Source: Clostridium algoriphilum
Lineage (GTDB): Bacteria > Bacillota > Clostridia > Clostridiales > Clostridiaceae
Direction of reading: 5' to 3'
NCBI RefSeq assembly: GCF_020443705.1
Contig: NZ_JAIZZK010000035.1
Span: 1 to 34,642, forward strand
DNA length: 34,642 nucleotides
How positions within the stretch are numbered: position 1 is the stretch's first letter; every line of letters starts with the position of its first letter. The notes under the pieces are model-generated. The model was given only the letters and a program-made list of their open reading frames with translations. It did not search any database and was not told the DNA's origin. Shown piece by piece: positions 26,596 to 33,977 of the stretch. The position numbers and the translations under genes were made by a program.

Positions 26596-26718
26596 TTAGT
26601 TGTGATCTACTGGTGGTTTAAGTGTAAATGTTCTTGGTTTTGTTTTAACATTTTCTACGATTCCAGCGACTACAAATATTGCTGTTATAAGTACTAACGC
26701 TTTTTTGCTCTTTTTCAT
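26596..26718 (-). CDS. 40-residue single-span membrane peptide
   Basis: This short frame encodes 40 residues. The start is MKKSKKA, then a hydrophobic core LVLITAIFVVAGIV, then a basic, proline-containing tail ending in PPVDHN. It could be a small membrane protein or carry an uncleaved signal anchor. Support for expression is good: GGAGGT lies ~11 nt before the ATG, and a TTAACA-N17-TATAAT promoter sits just upstream. I do not recognise a family. It lies between the permease terminator and an insertion sequence. Confidence 0.6.
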   Translation of the reverse strand: MKKSKKALVLITAIFVVAGIVENVKTKPRTFTLKPPVDHN

Positions 26719-26753
26719 AAATTATATTACCTCCACTTTTATACTATTGTTTA

Positions 26754-26802
26754 ATTATATAACACTTTTAAGTATATGTTAAATTGTTAATTGAATTTAA
26801 CA
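26754..26802 (-). promoter_or_regulatory. Promoter and operator-like repeat of the 40-residue gene
   Basis: TTAACA (26777-26782), 17 nt, TATAAT (26754-26759) gives a strong minus-strand promoter with a ~29-nt leader. The -35 overlaps a perfect inverted repeat, TGTTAAAT and ATTTAACA separated by 10 nt (26777-26802), as expected for a repressor site. Confidence 0.6.
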
Positions 26803-26883
26803 TAATCTAATTTATCATAACAGTTGATGCTTATATCATATTATACTCTTTACTAACGGTTATTGTTATATTAAGTTGTCATA

Positions 26884-26962
26884 TGTTAAGTACTAACAAC
26901 TGAGAATACTATTAACACTGGCTATTCCTATGATTAAACAATATTTGTGTTAAGTACTAACA
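26884..26962. repeat. Two copies of TGTTAAGTACTAACA
   Basis: Identical 15-nt copies lie at 26884-26898 and 26948-26962. Each has TGTTA and TAACA arms. An 11-nt core (TAAGTACTAAC) occurs a third time at 26688-26698, inside the start of the 40-residue gene. The 26719-26993 gap holds these sites and the promoter but no other gene. Confidence 0.65.
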
Positions 26963-27061
26963 GGGTTTTACACAGTTAAGGGAATCCAATGATTGATATG
27001 CTCCCCTTATGGTAGACAGTAAAATAATAAAACTGTTTAGTATAAGGAGGGCTATTTTTTT

Positions 27062-27745
27062 ATGGGAAGAAAATCAACTATCTCAGACCAACAAAAAATT
27101 GAGGCTGTAACATCATATTTAAATGGAAAAGCTAGTATGTTAAGTTTATGCAACAAACTTCAAGTACATAAGAGTTCTTTTCAAAAATGGGTAATACGAT
27201 ATAAATCAGAAGGTGAAGCTGGGTTAAAACATTCTAGCAAAAATACTTCTTATACTGCCAAAACCAAGATTAACATTGTAAAAGAATATCTTGATGGGCA
27301 TGGCTCACTGAATGATTTATGCATTAAGTATCATATTTCTTCAAATACAGTTTTATGCAATTGGATAAAGAAGTATAATGGTCATGAAAATATAAAATCT
27401 TCTGGAACAGGAGGAAAAATAATCATGACCAAAGGACGCAAAACTTCTTATATTGAACGCATTGAAATCATAAAGTACTGTATTGAAAACAATAACAATT
27501 ATAATAAAACTGTTGAAAAATATAAGGTATCTTATCCTCAGATTTATACCTGGATGAAGAAGTATAATCAGTTTGGTATTGAAGGGCTTGTGGACCGACG
27601 TGGAAAGCCAAAGGCTGAAGAGTTAATGACAGAAGATGAAAAGCTAAAAGCTCAATACAAGCTTTTAGAAGCACAAAATAGAAGATTACGGATGGAGAAT
27701 GCTCTTCTAAAAAAAATCCAAGAGATAGAAAGAAGGCGATATTAA
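27062..27745 (+). CDS. IS150-type OrfA, DNA-binding transposase subunit
   Basis: The protein has 227 residues. Three helix-turn-helix units follow one another (KIEAVTSYLNGKASMLSLC; KINIVKEYLDGHGSLNDLC; RIEIIKYCIENNNNYNKTV), then a coiled-coil/leucine-zipper tail (KAQYKLLEAQNRRLRMENAL). This is the usual layout of IS150-type OrfA, which recognises the terminal repeats. AGGAGG lies ~12 nt before ATG 27062. Near the end, CTA AAA AAA ATC contains the slippery heptamer A AAA AAA at 27709-27715, where ribosomes can shift -1 into OrfB. Confidence 0.9.
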   Translation: MGRKSTISDQQKIEAVTSYLNGKASMLSLCNKLQVHKSSFQKWVIRYKSEGEAGLKHSSKNTSYTAKTKINIVKEYLDGHGSLNDLCIKYHISSNTVLCNWIKKYNGHENIKSSGTGGKIIMTKGRKTSYIERIEIIKYCIENNNNYNKTVEKYKVSYPQIYTWMKKYNQFGIEGLVDRRGKPKAEELMTEDEKLKAQYKLLEAQNRRLRMENALLKKIQEIERRRY

Positions 27746-28638
27746 GCGAAGCTAGATACGAAGATACTTATCTTGCAATCCAAGAATTATCTAACAAAGA
27801 TAAATTTCCTATAACTGAGTTGTGCATTATAGGCGGCGTTAGCCATTCTGCATATTATAAATGGCTACACAGAGAAAAAAGCAACCGAGTATTGAAAAAC
27901 GAAGAATTATTAAAGCTTATTTGTGAGTTATATGAAGAAAATGACGGTATCTTAGGCTATCGCCAGATGACGATTAAAATCCGTAGAGAATATAATAAAA
28001 AAGTTAATTATAAACGAATTTATCGTCTGATGCAGATATTAGGATTAAAATCCGTATGCAGAAAAAAAAGATATAATTATATTAAGTCAACTCCTGAAGT
28101 TACTGCAGAAAATATTTTGGATAGAAATTTCAAAGCAGAACAAGTCAATGAAAAATGGCTTACAGATGTAACCGAGTTTAAATATGGGAGAAGTGGACAA
28201 AAGGCTTATCTAAGTGCAATATTTGATTTAGGTGATAGAAGTATTGTTTCATATGTCATTGGTCATTCTAATAATAACCAATTGGTTTATGAAACCTTTA
28301 ATCTTGCTGTTAAAGTATACCCTGATGCTAAACCAATATTTCATAGTGACCGAGGTTTCCAGTATACTTCAAAAATATTTAAAGAAAAACTAAAAAAAGC
28401 TGGAATGATACAGAGCATGTCGAGGGTTGGGCATTGTATTGATAATGGTCCAATGGAAGGATTTTGGGGAATCTTAAAAACGGAAATGTATTATCTTCAT
28501 AAATTTGAAGACTATGAAAGCTTAAAGAAAGCTACTGAAAACTATATAGAATATTATAATAATAGACGTTATCAAAAACGTTTAAAGTGCATGACACCAA
28601 TAGAATATCAGCGATATCTATTAGGTAATGCAGCATAA
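27715..28638 (+). CDS. IS150-type OrfB, DDE transposase domain (made by -1 frameshift)
   Basis: Read from the shift point this adds 307 residues to the first 218 of OrfA, giving a ~525-residue OrfAB. The frame is open without a break across the slippery run; an isolated start (TTG 27820) is possible but has no clear ribosome site. The rve integrase core is complete: WLTDVTEF (first Asp), FHSDRGFQYTS (second Asp) and HCIDNGPMEGFWGILKTEMYY (Glu). The N-terminal part (SHSAYYKWL, GYRQMTIKIRREY) is the HTH_21-type region. No stop codon or deletion is seen. Confidence 0.9.
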   Translation, partial: NPRDRKKAILSEARYEDTYLAIQELSNKDKFPITELCIIGGVSHSAYYKWLHREKSNRVLKNEELLKLICELYEENDGILGYRQMTIKIRREYNKKVNYKRIYRLMQILGLKSVCRKKRYNYIKSTPEVTAENILDRNFKAEQVNEKWLTDVTEFKYGRSGQKAYLSAIFDLGDRSIVSYVIGHSNNNQLVYETFNLAVKVYPDAKPIFHSDRGFQYTSKIFKEKLKKAGMIQSMSRVGHCIDNGPMEGFWGILKTEMYYLHKFEDYESLKKATENYIEYYNNRRYQKRLKCMTPIEYQRYLLGNAA

Positions 28639-28790
28639 TCAAAGCGCCTACCAAACGATAGACGCCTTACATAAAATCTTTAATTATTTCCACTGTCTAC
28701 TTGACAGGGAGCAGTTCAGATGGATTCCCTTAAAATAGTTATATTTATAACACTGCTTTTAATTAAATCTTATGTTTATATAACAGTTTA

Positions 28791-28940
28791 CTAGGATCTT
28801 TTTCCTGAAATCTTATCAACGATAAATACTACGACCGCTATTACAAGTAGCATATGTATCAAGCCGCCACCTACTTTAAATATTAAACCCAAAACCCAAA
28901 AAAATACTACGATTCCACCTATCCAACGTAAAAGTCCCAT
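28791..28940 (-). CDS. lmo0937-family small membrane protein
   Basis: This short frame encodes 49 residues: MGLLRWIGGIVVFFWVLGL, FKVGGGLIHMLLVIAVVVFIV, and a basic end DKISGKRS. The WxLG...GGGLIHxLLVIA pattern with two membrane helices is that of the lmo0937/DUF5670 family, widespread in Firmicutes and of unknown function. AGGTGG lies 7 nt before the ATG. It sits just beyond the right end of the IS and was not disrupted by it. Confidence 0.8.
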   Translation of the reverse strand: MGLLRWIGGIVVFFWVLGLIFKVGGGLIHMLLVIAVVVFIVDKISGKRS

Positions 28941-29166
28941 ATAAACACCACCTTCCACATATATCTTTGTTTATTGAATATCTCTAAATATGCTTCAAGT
29001 ATATCAAAGGAATAATATATATACAATTAAAATATTATGTATATCTTTAGAATTAAATGTTAAAAATTATGAAAGATGGTAATGGACGATTATGTTATGT
29101 ATATTTTAAGATATATGTAGAACATTATAGTTAGTATGTAAAAAAACATTATAGGGAGGAATAATA

Positions 29167-29466
29167 ATGCCAAAGGAAGATAAAACTTATGAAATTATAA
29201 TCTCTGAAGAAGGCCTTGATACTTATAGAGGATTTAATATTACTGCAGAAACTATGGGCGAGTATTTAGGTATTAATAGTGTAATGACTGATTTTGAATG
29301 GGATGAAGATGTAAATAAAGAAATAATTCTTTATGCTAAAATTTTAGGGAACATAACAGAACAGGATGCTCTAGCTAAATTAGAAGATGTTGAATTTATT
29401 GACAAGGTAGAGGAAAGTAAAAACACTTCTGCAATTGCAGAGCCCTTAACTACAGATAATTATTAA
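29167..29466 (+). CDS. Acidic 99-residue protein of unknown function
   Basis: The protein has 99 residues rich in Asp and Glu. It has no signal peptide, membrane helix or cysteine. It begins MPKEDKTYEIIISEEGLD, has a central EWDEDVNKEIILYAKILG, and ends in a low-complexity tail. It looks cytoplasmic and I do not recognise the family. AGGAGG lies 7-8 nt before the ATG, and a strong terminator follows the stop, so it appears to be a one-gene transcript. ACATTATAG occurs twice just upstream (near 29130 and 29150). Confidence 0.6.
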   Translation: MPKEDKTYEIIISEEGLDTYRGFNITAETMGEYLGINSVMTDFEWDEDVNKEIILYAKILGNITEQDALAKLEDVEFIDKVEESKNTSAIAEPLTTDNY

Positions 29467-29472
29467 TAAATA

Positions 29473-29521
29473 AAAATCAGTCTTAAAACAGAAAATTATT
29501 TCTATTTTAAGACCGATTTTG
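29473..29521. terminator. Bidirectional terminator between convergent genes
   Basis: GTCTTAAAA and TTTTAAGAC form a 9-bp stem, extended by AATC and GATT outside. T-rich sequence follows on both strands. It serves the acidic 99-residue gene (plus) and yqeY (minus). Confidence 0.8.
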
Positions 29522-29526
29522 TTGTA

Positions 29527-29967
29527 CTATGCTAATAATTGATTTACAAGCGGATTTACCTTCCTGCCTTCATATTTTCCCTTTAGCTTGAGCATACTCG
29601 CTTTCATAACCTTTCCCATATCACCCTTGCCTTTAAAGCCATTTTCAGCAATAACTGAGGCAATAATTGCTTTAGCTTCATCATCAGTTAATTGTTTTGG
29701 CATATAAACAGAAAGCATTTCAATACCTATTTCTGTTTCAGCTATAATATCTTCTTTATTAGATTGTTTTGCATAGCTAAGTGTCTCATTTAATTGTTTG
29801 ATTGTTTTCTCAATAATAACCACTAACTCGTCATCTGTTAGTTCTCTTTTTAAATCCATTTCTTTATATTTAACGTCAGCCATTAAAGTTCTTAAATTAG
29901 TTAACCTCACCTTATCTTTACTTTTCATATATTTAATAATATCTGCTTTTAGTGTTTGTTTTAACAT
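29527..29967 (-). CDS. yqeY: GatB/YqeY-domain protein
   Basis: The protein has 146 residues, the usual length for YqeY. Family landmarks are LKADIIKYMKSKDKVRLTNLR, ELTDDELVVIIEKTIKQ, EIGIEMLSVYMPKQLTD and GKGDMGKVMKASMLKLKGKYEGRKVN. The fold is shared with the tail of GatB in the tRNA amidotransferase, but stand-alone YqeY has no settled role. ATG 29967 follows AGGAGG. A TATAAT-like -10 lies upstream on the minus strand at 30039-30044, without a good -35. Confidence 0.92.
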   Translation of the reverse strand: MLKQTLKADIIKYMKSKDKVRLTNLRTLMADVKYKEMDLKRELTDDELVVIIEKTIKQLNETLSYAKQSNKEDIIAETEIGIEMLSVYMPKQLTDDEAKAIIASVIAENGFKGKGDMGKVMKASMLKLKGKYEGRKVNPLVNQLLA

Positions 29968-30148
29968 ATGTATTTACCTCCTAAATGATTTAGTAACTTC
30001 AGCAAATTATCTTGTTACTTTATATATTGCATATATACATTATACTCTTATAACAGAATATGTTCAGAAAGATTTCGTTTATTTTGATATTTATTAGTAT
30101 TTAGCTAAGTCATACAAAATAATACATATAAAAAGATATACTATAAAA

Positions 30149-30157
30149 TGGTATAAT
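30149..30157 (+). promoter_or_regulatory. Extended -10 promoter of the 63-residue gene
   Basis: TGGTATAAT is a full extended -10. No -35 is seen at 17 nt. RNA would begin near 30164, 60 nt before the start codon. Confidence 0.5.
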
Positions 30158-30223
30158 AGCTAAGAGATGGCTAAAACATATAAATGATTTTTATTAAATA
30201 TAAATTTAAATAGGGGGTACCGT

Positions 30224-30415
30224 ATGTTATCAATTATTTTATTAATAGTAGTTGTAATTGTTTATTTAAAATTACCAGCAAAATTAGAGGCTATTTTATT
30301 TATAATTAACATATTTATACCAGATCCTATACCATACCTTGACGAAGTATTGATGGTATTACCAATTATAATTAAAATAAAGAAGGCAAAATCGGTTAAA
30401 AAGATAGAAAGATAG
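30224..30415 (+). CDS. 63-residue membrane peptide
   Basis: Two hydrophobic stretches (MLSIILLIVVVIVYL and LEAILFIINIFI...LMVLPIIIKI) surround a DPIPYLDE turn. The tail is strongly basic (KKAKSVKKIER), which should face the cytoplasm. I do not recognise a family. The run of Gs in TAGGGGGTACCGT gives a fair ribosome site 6 nt before ATG 30224, and an extended -10 promoter precedes it. Confidence 0.55.
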   Translation: MLSIILLIVVVIVYLKLPAKLEAILFIINIFIPDPIPYLDEVLMVLPIIIKIKKAKSVKKIER

Positions 30416-30484
30416 ATAATTGAATTGTATAAATGAGGAGCTCTATATTCTTAAGAAGACTTAAGAAAGGGTGATTAGCACATA

Positions 30485-30514
30485 TTGAATAAGGCAATAA
30501 TAATATAATATAAT
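30485..30514 (+). promoter_or_regulatory. Candidate promoter of the deacetylase
   Basis: TTGAAT, 18 nt, TATAAT. It lies about 65 nt before the TTG start of the lipoprotein deacetylase. Confidence 0.5.
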
Positions 30515-30580
30515 TAGCTTTTTAGACAAGAATTATATTAAAATTATTAGTGTAGAAAAATACACATAGAGGTGGTTCAT

Positions 30581-31480
30581 TTGCAATTTAAAAAATTAGC
30601 ATTAATATTAGTCTTAGTGCTTGCTATTCCTGGGTGTATAAATAACGGACAGAATTCAAAAGAGACAAATACGAGTACATATCAAAAAAGTATCAGCAGT
30701 AAAACTGACGAGAATAAAAATACGAATAATAAGTCAACCAAAATTGGGTCAAAAACATTTACTAAAGTTATATTAAATGATACATCAAGTCTGCAAAGAA
30801 AAACAATTAACTGGTCATGGTTGTACTCACCAAGAGATAATTCAACCTTATTATCAAAGTATCATGGGTATGCCTTTGGCGATTTATCTAAAAAAGTAAT
30901 TTATTTAACATTTGATGAAGGATATGAGAATGGTTATACAGCTAGCATTCTTGATACATTAAAAGCTAATAATGTTAAAGCTGCTTTTTTTGTAACTGAG
31001 CCTTATGTAACAGGTTCATTTAATGGTATAAAAGATATTGATCTTGTAAAAAGAATGAATGATGAAGGCCATATTATCGGAAATCATTCAGTGCATCATA
31101 AATCCATGCCGTCTATAACGGATGAAACTAGTTTTAATTCGGAAATTACAGAAAACGAAACTACTGTAAATAATATTAGTGGTTTAAAAATGTCGAATTT
31201 TTTCAGACCTCCTATGGGAGATTTCAGTGAACTTTCTCTTTATTACACTCAAAAACTTGGTTACAAATCAATATTCTTTTCACTTGCTTATCATGATTAT
31301 GACCCTAACAATCAGCCTGATCCTGAAACATCAAAAGAGAATCTTTTAAAGCAAACAAAACCGGGGATGATATGTCTGCTTCATGCAGTATCAAAAACCA
31401 ATGCGGAGATTCTTGACAGCCTTATTAAGGAGTGGAAGAGTCAGGGTTATGAATTTAAAACTTTAAATGAGCTTCCTTAA
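30581..31480 (+). CDS. PdaA-like polysaccharide deacetylase lipoprotein
   Basis: The protein has 299 residues. A short basic start and hydrophobic core end in AIPGC, a lipobox, so it is probably lipid-anchored outside the membrane. After a Ser/Thr/Lys-rich linker comes a NodB deacetylase domain close to PdaA: TFDEGYENGYT, GNHSVHH (metal histidines), FFRPPMGDFSE, AYHDYD and LLHAVS. PdaA removes the N-acetyl group from muramic acid on the way to spore cortex lactam; this one may do so or act on the vegetative wall. The start is TTG 30581, with AGAGGTGG 5 nt upstream; the GTG at 30572 lies inside that site. Confidence 0.85.
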   Translation: MQFKKLALILVLVLAIPGCINNGQNSKETNTSTYQKSISSKTDENKNTNNKSTKIGSKTFTKVILNDTSSLQRKTINWSWLYSPRDNSTLLSKYHGYAFGDLSKKVIYLTFDEGYENGYTASILDTLKANNVKAAFFVTEPYVTGSFNGIKDIDLVKRMNDEGHIIGNHSVHHKSMPSITDETSFNSEITENETTVNNISGLKMSNFFRPPMGDFSELSLYYTQKLGYKSIFFSLAYHDYDPNNQPDPETSKENLLKQTKPGMICLLHAVSKTNAEILDSLIKEWKSQGYEFKTLNELP

Positions 31481-31566
31481 AAAATTATTAGATTGTTAAA
31501 TTTAACATCTAAGGTAATGTATAGTTTGCGCTTCAAGAAGTATATACTATCAATTTGTTAAATTTA

Positions 31567-31610
31567 TAAGAGGGTAAGAACGAAATAAATCGTTCTTACC
31601 CTCTTATTTT
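31567..31610 (+). terminator. Strong terminator after the deacetylase
   Basis: Seventeen base pairs (31567-31583 with 31590-31606) close a 6-nt loop and are followed by TTTT. It is the longest perfect hairpin with a T-tract in this part of the window. Confidence 0.85.
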
Positions 31611-31723
31611 ATGTTCAATTATATCACCATATACATATAATAAGGCTATAGGTACTACAAAATAGAATGAATAAGAAGTTTAAGTAACATCCTATTACAT
31701 TCTGGGAAGTTAGGGGGGATAAT

Positions 31724-32416
31724 ATGTTTAGAGAAGCATGTAGGCAAAATAGTGGTGGAATTTATGGTACGCTATCATCGACTCAATTAGGTAATAGTAA
31801 AACCTGGTGTAATGGTACAGGTTTTATGATAGCACCAGGTATTTTGGCCATGGCTGCACATTGTATACACGTAGAACATAATAGTAATAATCCAAGACAT
31901 AAGCGGTTTAATGTGATTTGTGCTTCTGACATTGGGCAACCACTGGAGAGTGCTGTCTTAATTGATGAAGATCCAATTAGAGATGTCGCACTGCTGAGAA
32001 TAGATAATCCTCGCTCAATAAAGTCTCTTTATCTTGATTCTAATTTTGTAGGTATGGGTACTGCTTGTGGGTCCATAGGTTTTCCACTTTCAACTACAGA
32101 ATTTTTATCTACAGGAACAGAATTCAATGTGGTAGAAAGATTCCAAAGTGCATATATTTCGGCAAATATAAGTGAAACTCTTAGTTCAGGAAGAGTATTA
32201 TCAACATATGAGACAAATAATTTAATGTATGGGGGATCTAGTGGGTGTCCAGGATTCTTAGTTAATGGCAATATTTTTGGAATGCTTGTTGGTGCAAGGA
32301 TAAATACTAACACAATTAATGGCCTACAAAGTATGGAGCAAGTGGCAATATCTTTATGGGTTCCATCCATAGATATTATTAATCTAGCTAAAAAAAGTGG
32401 AATAAAACTAAACTAG
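31724..32416 (+). CDS. Trypsin-like serine protease without a signal peptide
   Basis: The protein has 230 residues. The catalytic triad is readable: His46 in MAAHC, Asp87 in RDVALLRID, and Ser173 in GGSSGCPGF, where Gly-Asp-Ser-Gly-Gly is replaced by Gly-Ser-Ser-Gly-Cys. The spacing fits a chymotrypsin-fold (S1) domain and nothing else is present: no PDZ domain, signal peptide or membrane helix. It would stay in the cytoplasm unless exported by another route. GGGGGG lies 6 nt before ATG 31724. A candidate promoter, TTCAAT-N16-TATAAT, lies at 31614-31641. It stands alone between terminators, so no partner or substrate is suggested. Confidence 0.75.
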   Translation: MFREACRQNSGGIYGTLSSTQLGNSKTWCNGTGFMIAPGILAMAAHCIHVEHNSNNPRHKRFNVICASDIGQPLESAVLIDEDPIRDVALLRIDNPRSIKSLYLDSNFVGMGTACGSIGFPLSTTEFLSTGTEFNVVERFQSAYISANISETLSSGRVLSTYETNNLMYGGSSGCPGFLVNGNIFGMLVGARINTNTINGLQSMEQVAISLWVPSIDIINLAKKSGIKLN

Positions 32417-32470
32417 ATAATTATAAAATTTAAAAGCCAATCATCAATATTTCCCGGGAACATATTAGTG

Positions 32471-32494
32471 AGACATCAATATATTTTGGTGTCT
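32471..32494 (+). terminator. Weak hairpin after the protease gene
   Basis: AGACATCA pairs with TGGTGTCT (8 bp, one GU) around an 8-nt loop. Only TATTAATATTAA follows, so it is a weak terminator at best. Confidence 0.45.
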
Positions 32495-32553
32495 TATTAA
32501 TATTAATACTGGCATAAGATATAGAATAAGTGTAAATAAGAAGGAGGGATTTT

Positions 32554-33855
32554 ATGGAATGGAAAGGGATTTATAAAAGGAGGATTGTTAAACCTGAAGA
32601 AGCGGTTACTTATATTAAATCTGGAGATAGAGTCGTTGTGGGTCATGCAGCTGGGGAACCAACAGTATTAATTGATGCAATGGTCGCTAATAAGGAAAAC
32701 TACAGAAATGTAGAAATAGTTAATTTAGTAGTACTTGGCAAGGGCGAATATGCGAAAAGTGGAATGGAAAAAAATTTTCGCAATAATTCTATATTTGCAA
32801 GCACACCTACAAGGGATGCTATTGAATCTGGAAGAGGAGATTTTACACCTTGCTTCTTCCATCAAGTCCCTAAGTTATTTAGCAAAGGGTATATGCCGGT
32901 AGATGTAGCTTTAGTTCAGGTTAGTTCTCCAAATGAGCATGGGTATTGTAGTTTCGGGGTATCAAATGATTATACAAAACCTGCTGCAGAAAATGCAAAG
33001 ATCGTAATTGCAGAGATAAACGATAAGATGCCTAGAACTATGGGAGATTCATTTATTCATTTATCAGATATAGACTATATAGTTGAAACATCTCATCCAA
33101 TAATTGAACTACCACCACCTAAAATTGGGGAAGTTGAAAAAAAGATTGGAGAGCATTGTGCTTCCTTAGTTGAGGATGGTTCAACGCTACAACTTGGAAT
33201 AGGTGCTATCCCTGAGGCAGTTCTTTTATTCTTAAAGGACAAAAGAAATTTAGGAATACATTCAGAAATGATATCAGATGGAGTAGTTGAATTAGTTGAA
33301 GCAGGTGTAATAACTAATAAGATGAAAACTCTTCATCCGGGAACAATTGTTGTATCCTTCCTTATGGGAACTAAAAGACTTTATGATTTTGTTAATAATA
33401 ATCCTTTGGTTGAAATGTATCCTGTGGATTATGTGAATGATCCTATTGTTATTATGAAAAATTATAAAATGGTTTCTATAAATGCTTGTGTACAGGTAGA
33501 TCTAATGGGACAGGTGTGCTCAGAAAGTATAGGTAGAAGACAAATCAGTGGTGTAGGCGGACAAGTTGATTTTGTACGTGGTGTAAGTATGAGCGAAGAT
33601 GGTATATCAATAATCGCCATACCATCAACAGCATCAAAAGGAAAGATTTCAAAAATAGTTCCAGTATTAGGTGCCGGAGCAGTAGTTACAACCTCGAGGA
33701 CAGATGTGGATTATATAGTTACAGAGTATGGAATAGCTCACCTTAAAGGTAAAACTTTAAGAGATAGAGCGAGAGCCTTAATAAATATTGCGCATCCAGA
33801 TTTTAGAGAAGGACTAATAGAAGAATTTAAGAACATATTTAAGTGTGAGTTTTAG
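32554..33855 (+). CDS. 4-hydroxybutyrate/acetyl-CoA-type CoA-transferase
   Basis: The protein has 433 residues, the size of AbfT/Cat2-type enzymes that move CoA between acetate and 4-hydroxybutyrate, butyrate or similar acids. The catalytic glutamate is Glu238 in GIHSEMISDG, which forms the glutamyl-CoA intermediate. LGIGAIP and VGGQVDFVRG line the CoA site, and the C-terminus TDVDYIVTEYGIAHLKGKTL is typical. The ATG follows AAGGAGGG. It has no linked 4-hydroxybutyrate dehydrogenase or dehydratase in this window, so butyrate or acetate metabolism is equally possible. Confidence 0.9.
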   Translation: MEWKGIYKRRIVKPEEAVTYIKSGDRVVVGHAAGEPTVLIDAMVANKENYRNVEIVNLVVLGKGEYAKSGMEKNFRNNSIFASTPTRDAIESGRGDFTPCFFHQVPKLFSKGYMPVDVALVQVSSPNEHGYCSFGVSNDYTKPAAENAKIVIAEINDKMPRTMGDSFIHLSDIDYIVETSHPIIELPPPKIGEVEKKIGEHCASLVEDGSTLQLGIGAIPEAVLLFLKDKRNLGIHSEMISDGVVELVEAGVITNKMKTLHPGTIVVSFLMGTKRLYDFVNNNPLVEMYPVDYVNDPIVIMKNYKMVSINACVQVDLMGQVCSESIGRRQISGVGGQVDFVRGVSMSEDGISIIAIPSTASKGKISKIVPVLGAGAVVTTSRTDVDYIVTEYGIAHLKGKTLRDRARALINIAHPDFREGLIEEFKNIFKCEF

Positions 33856-33904
33856 TTAATGGGTATATGGCTTTTGATTTTTTAGAATGTTTCTAAATTA
33901 ATAC

Positions 33905-33954
33905 TTGAAACCTATGTTGTTATTACAATATAATAGAATTGTTATATTGTAATA
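33905..33954 (+). promoter_or_regulatory. Promoter overlapped by a 13-bp inverted repeat
   Basis: TTGAAA, 18 nt, TATAAT (-10 at 33929-33934). TATTACAATATAA (33921-33933) and TTATATTGTAATA (33942-33954) form a perfect inverted repeat that covers the -10 and the likely start. A repressor bound here would shut the promoter. The repeat also lies about 70-100 nt after the CoA-transferase stop. Confidence 0.65.
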
Positions 33955-33977
33955 GTTCATAAGGAGGCGAAAACAAT

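Larger units (their letters stand above)
26991..28721 (+). mobile_element. IS3-family (IS150-type) insertion sequence, apparently intact
   Basis: The element spans about 26994-28718 (1,725 bp). The left end TGATATGCTCCC...GGTAGACAGT and the right end, read inward, TGAACTGCTCCC...AGTAGACAGT are imperfect inverted repeats of ~27 bp with some match beyond. The 3-bp duplication GAT lies at 26991-26993 and 28719-28721. Two overlapping frames encode OrfA and OrfB with a slippery A8 between them and an intact DDE triad, so it looks able to move. Outside the ends, TTAAGGGAATCC and GGATTCCCTTAA form an additional perfect inverted repeat. Confidence 0.88.

Noticed and set aside
31724-32416. DegP/HtrA-type protease
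   Set aside because: There is no PDZ domain, membrane anchor or signal peptide; only the protease fold is present.
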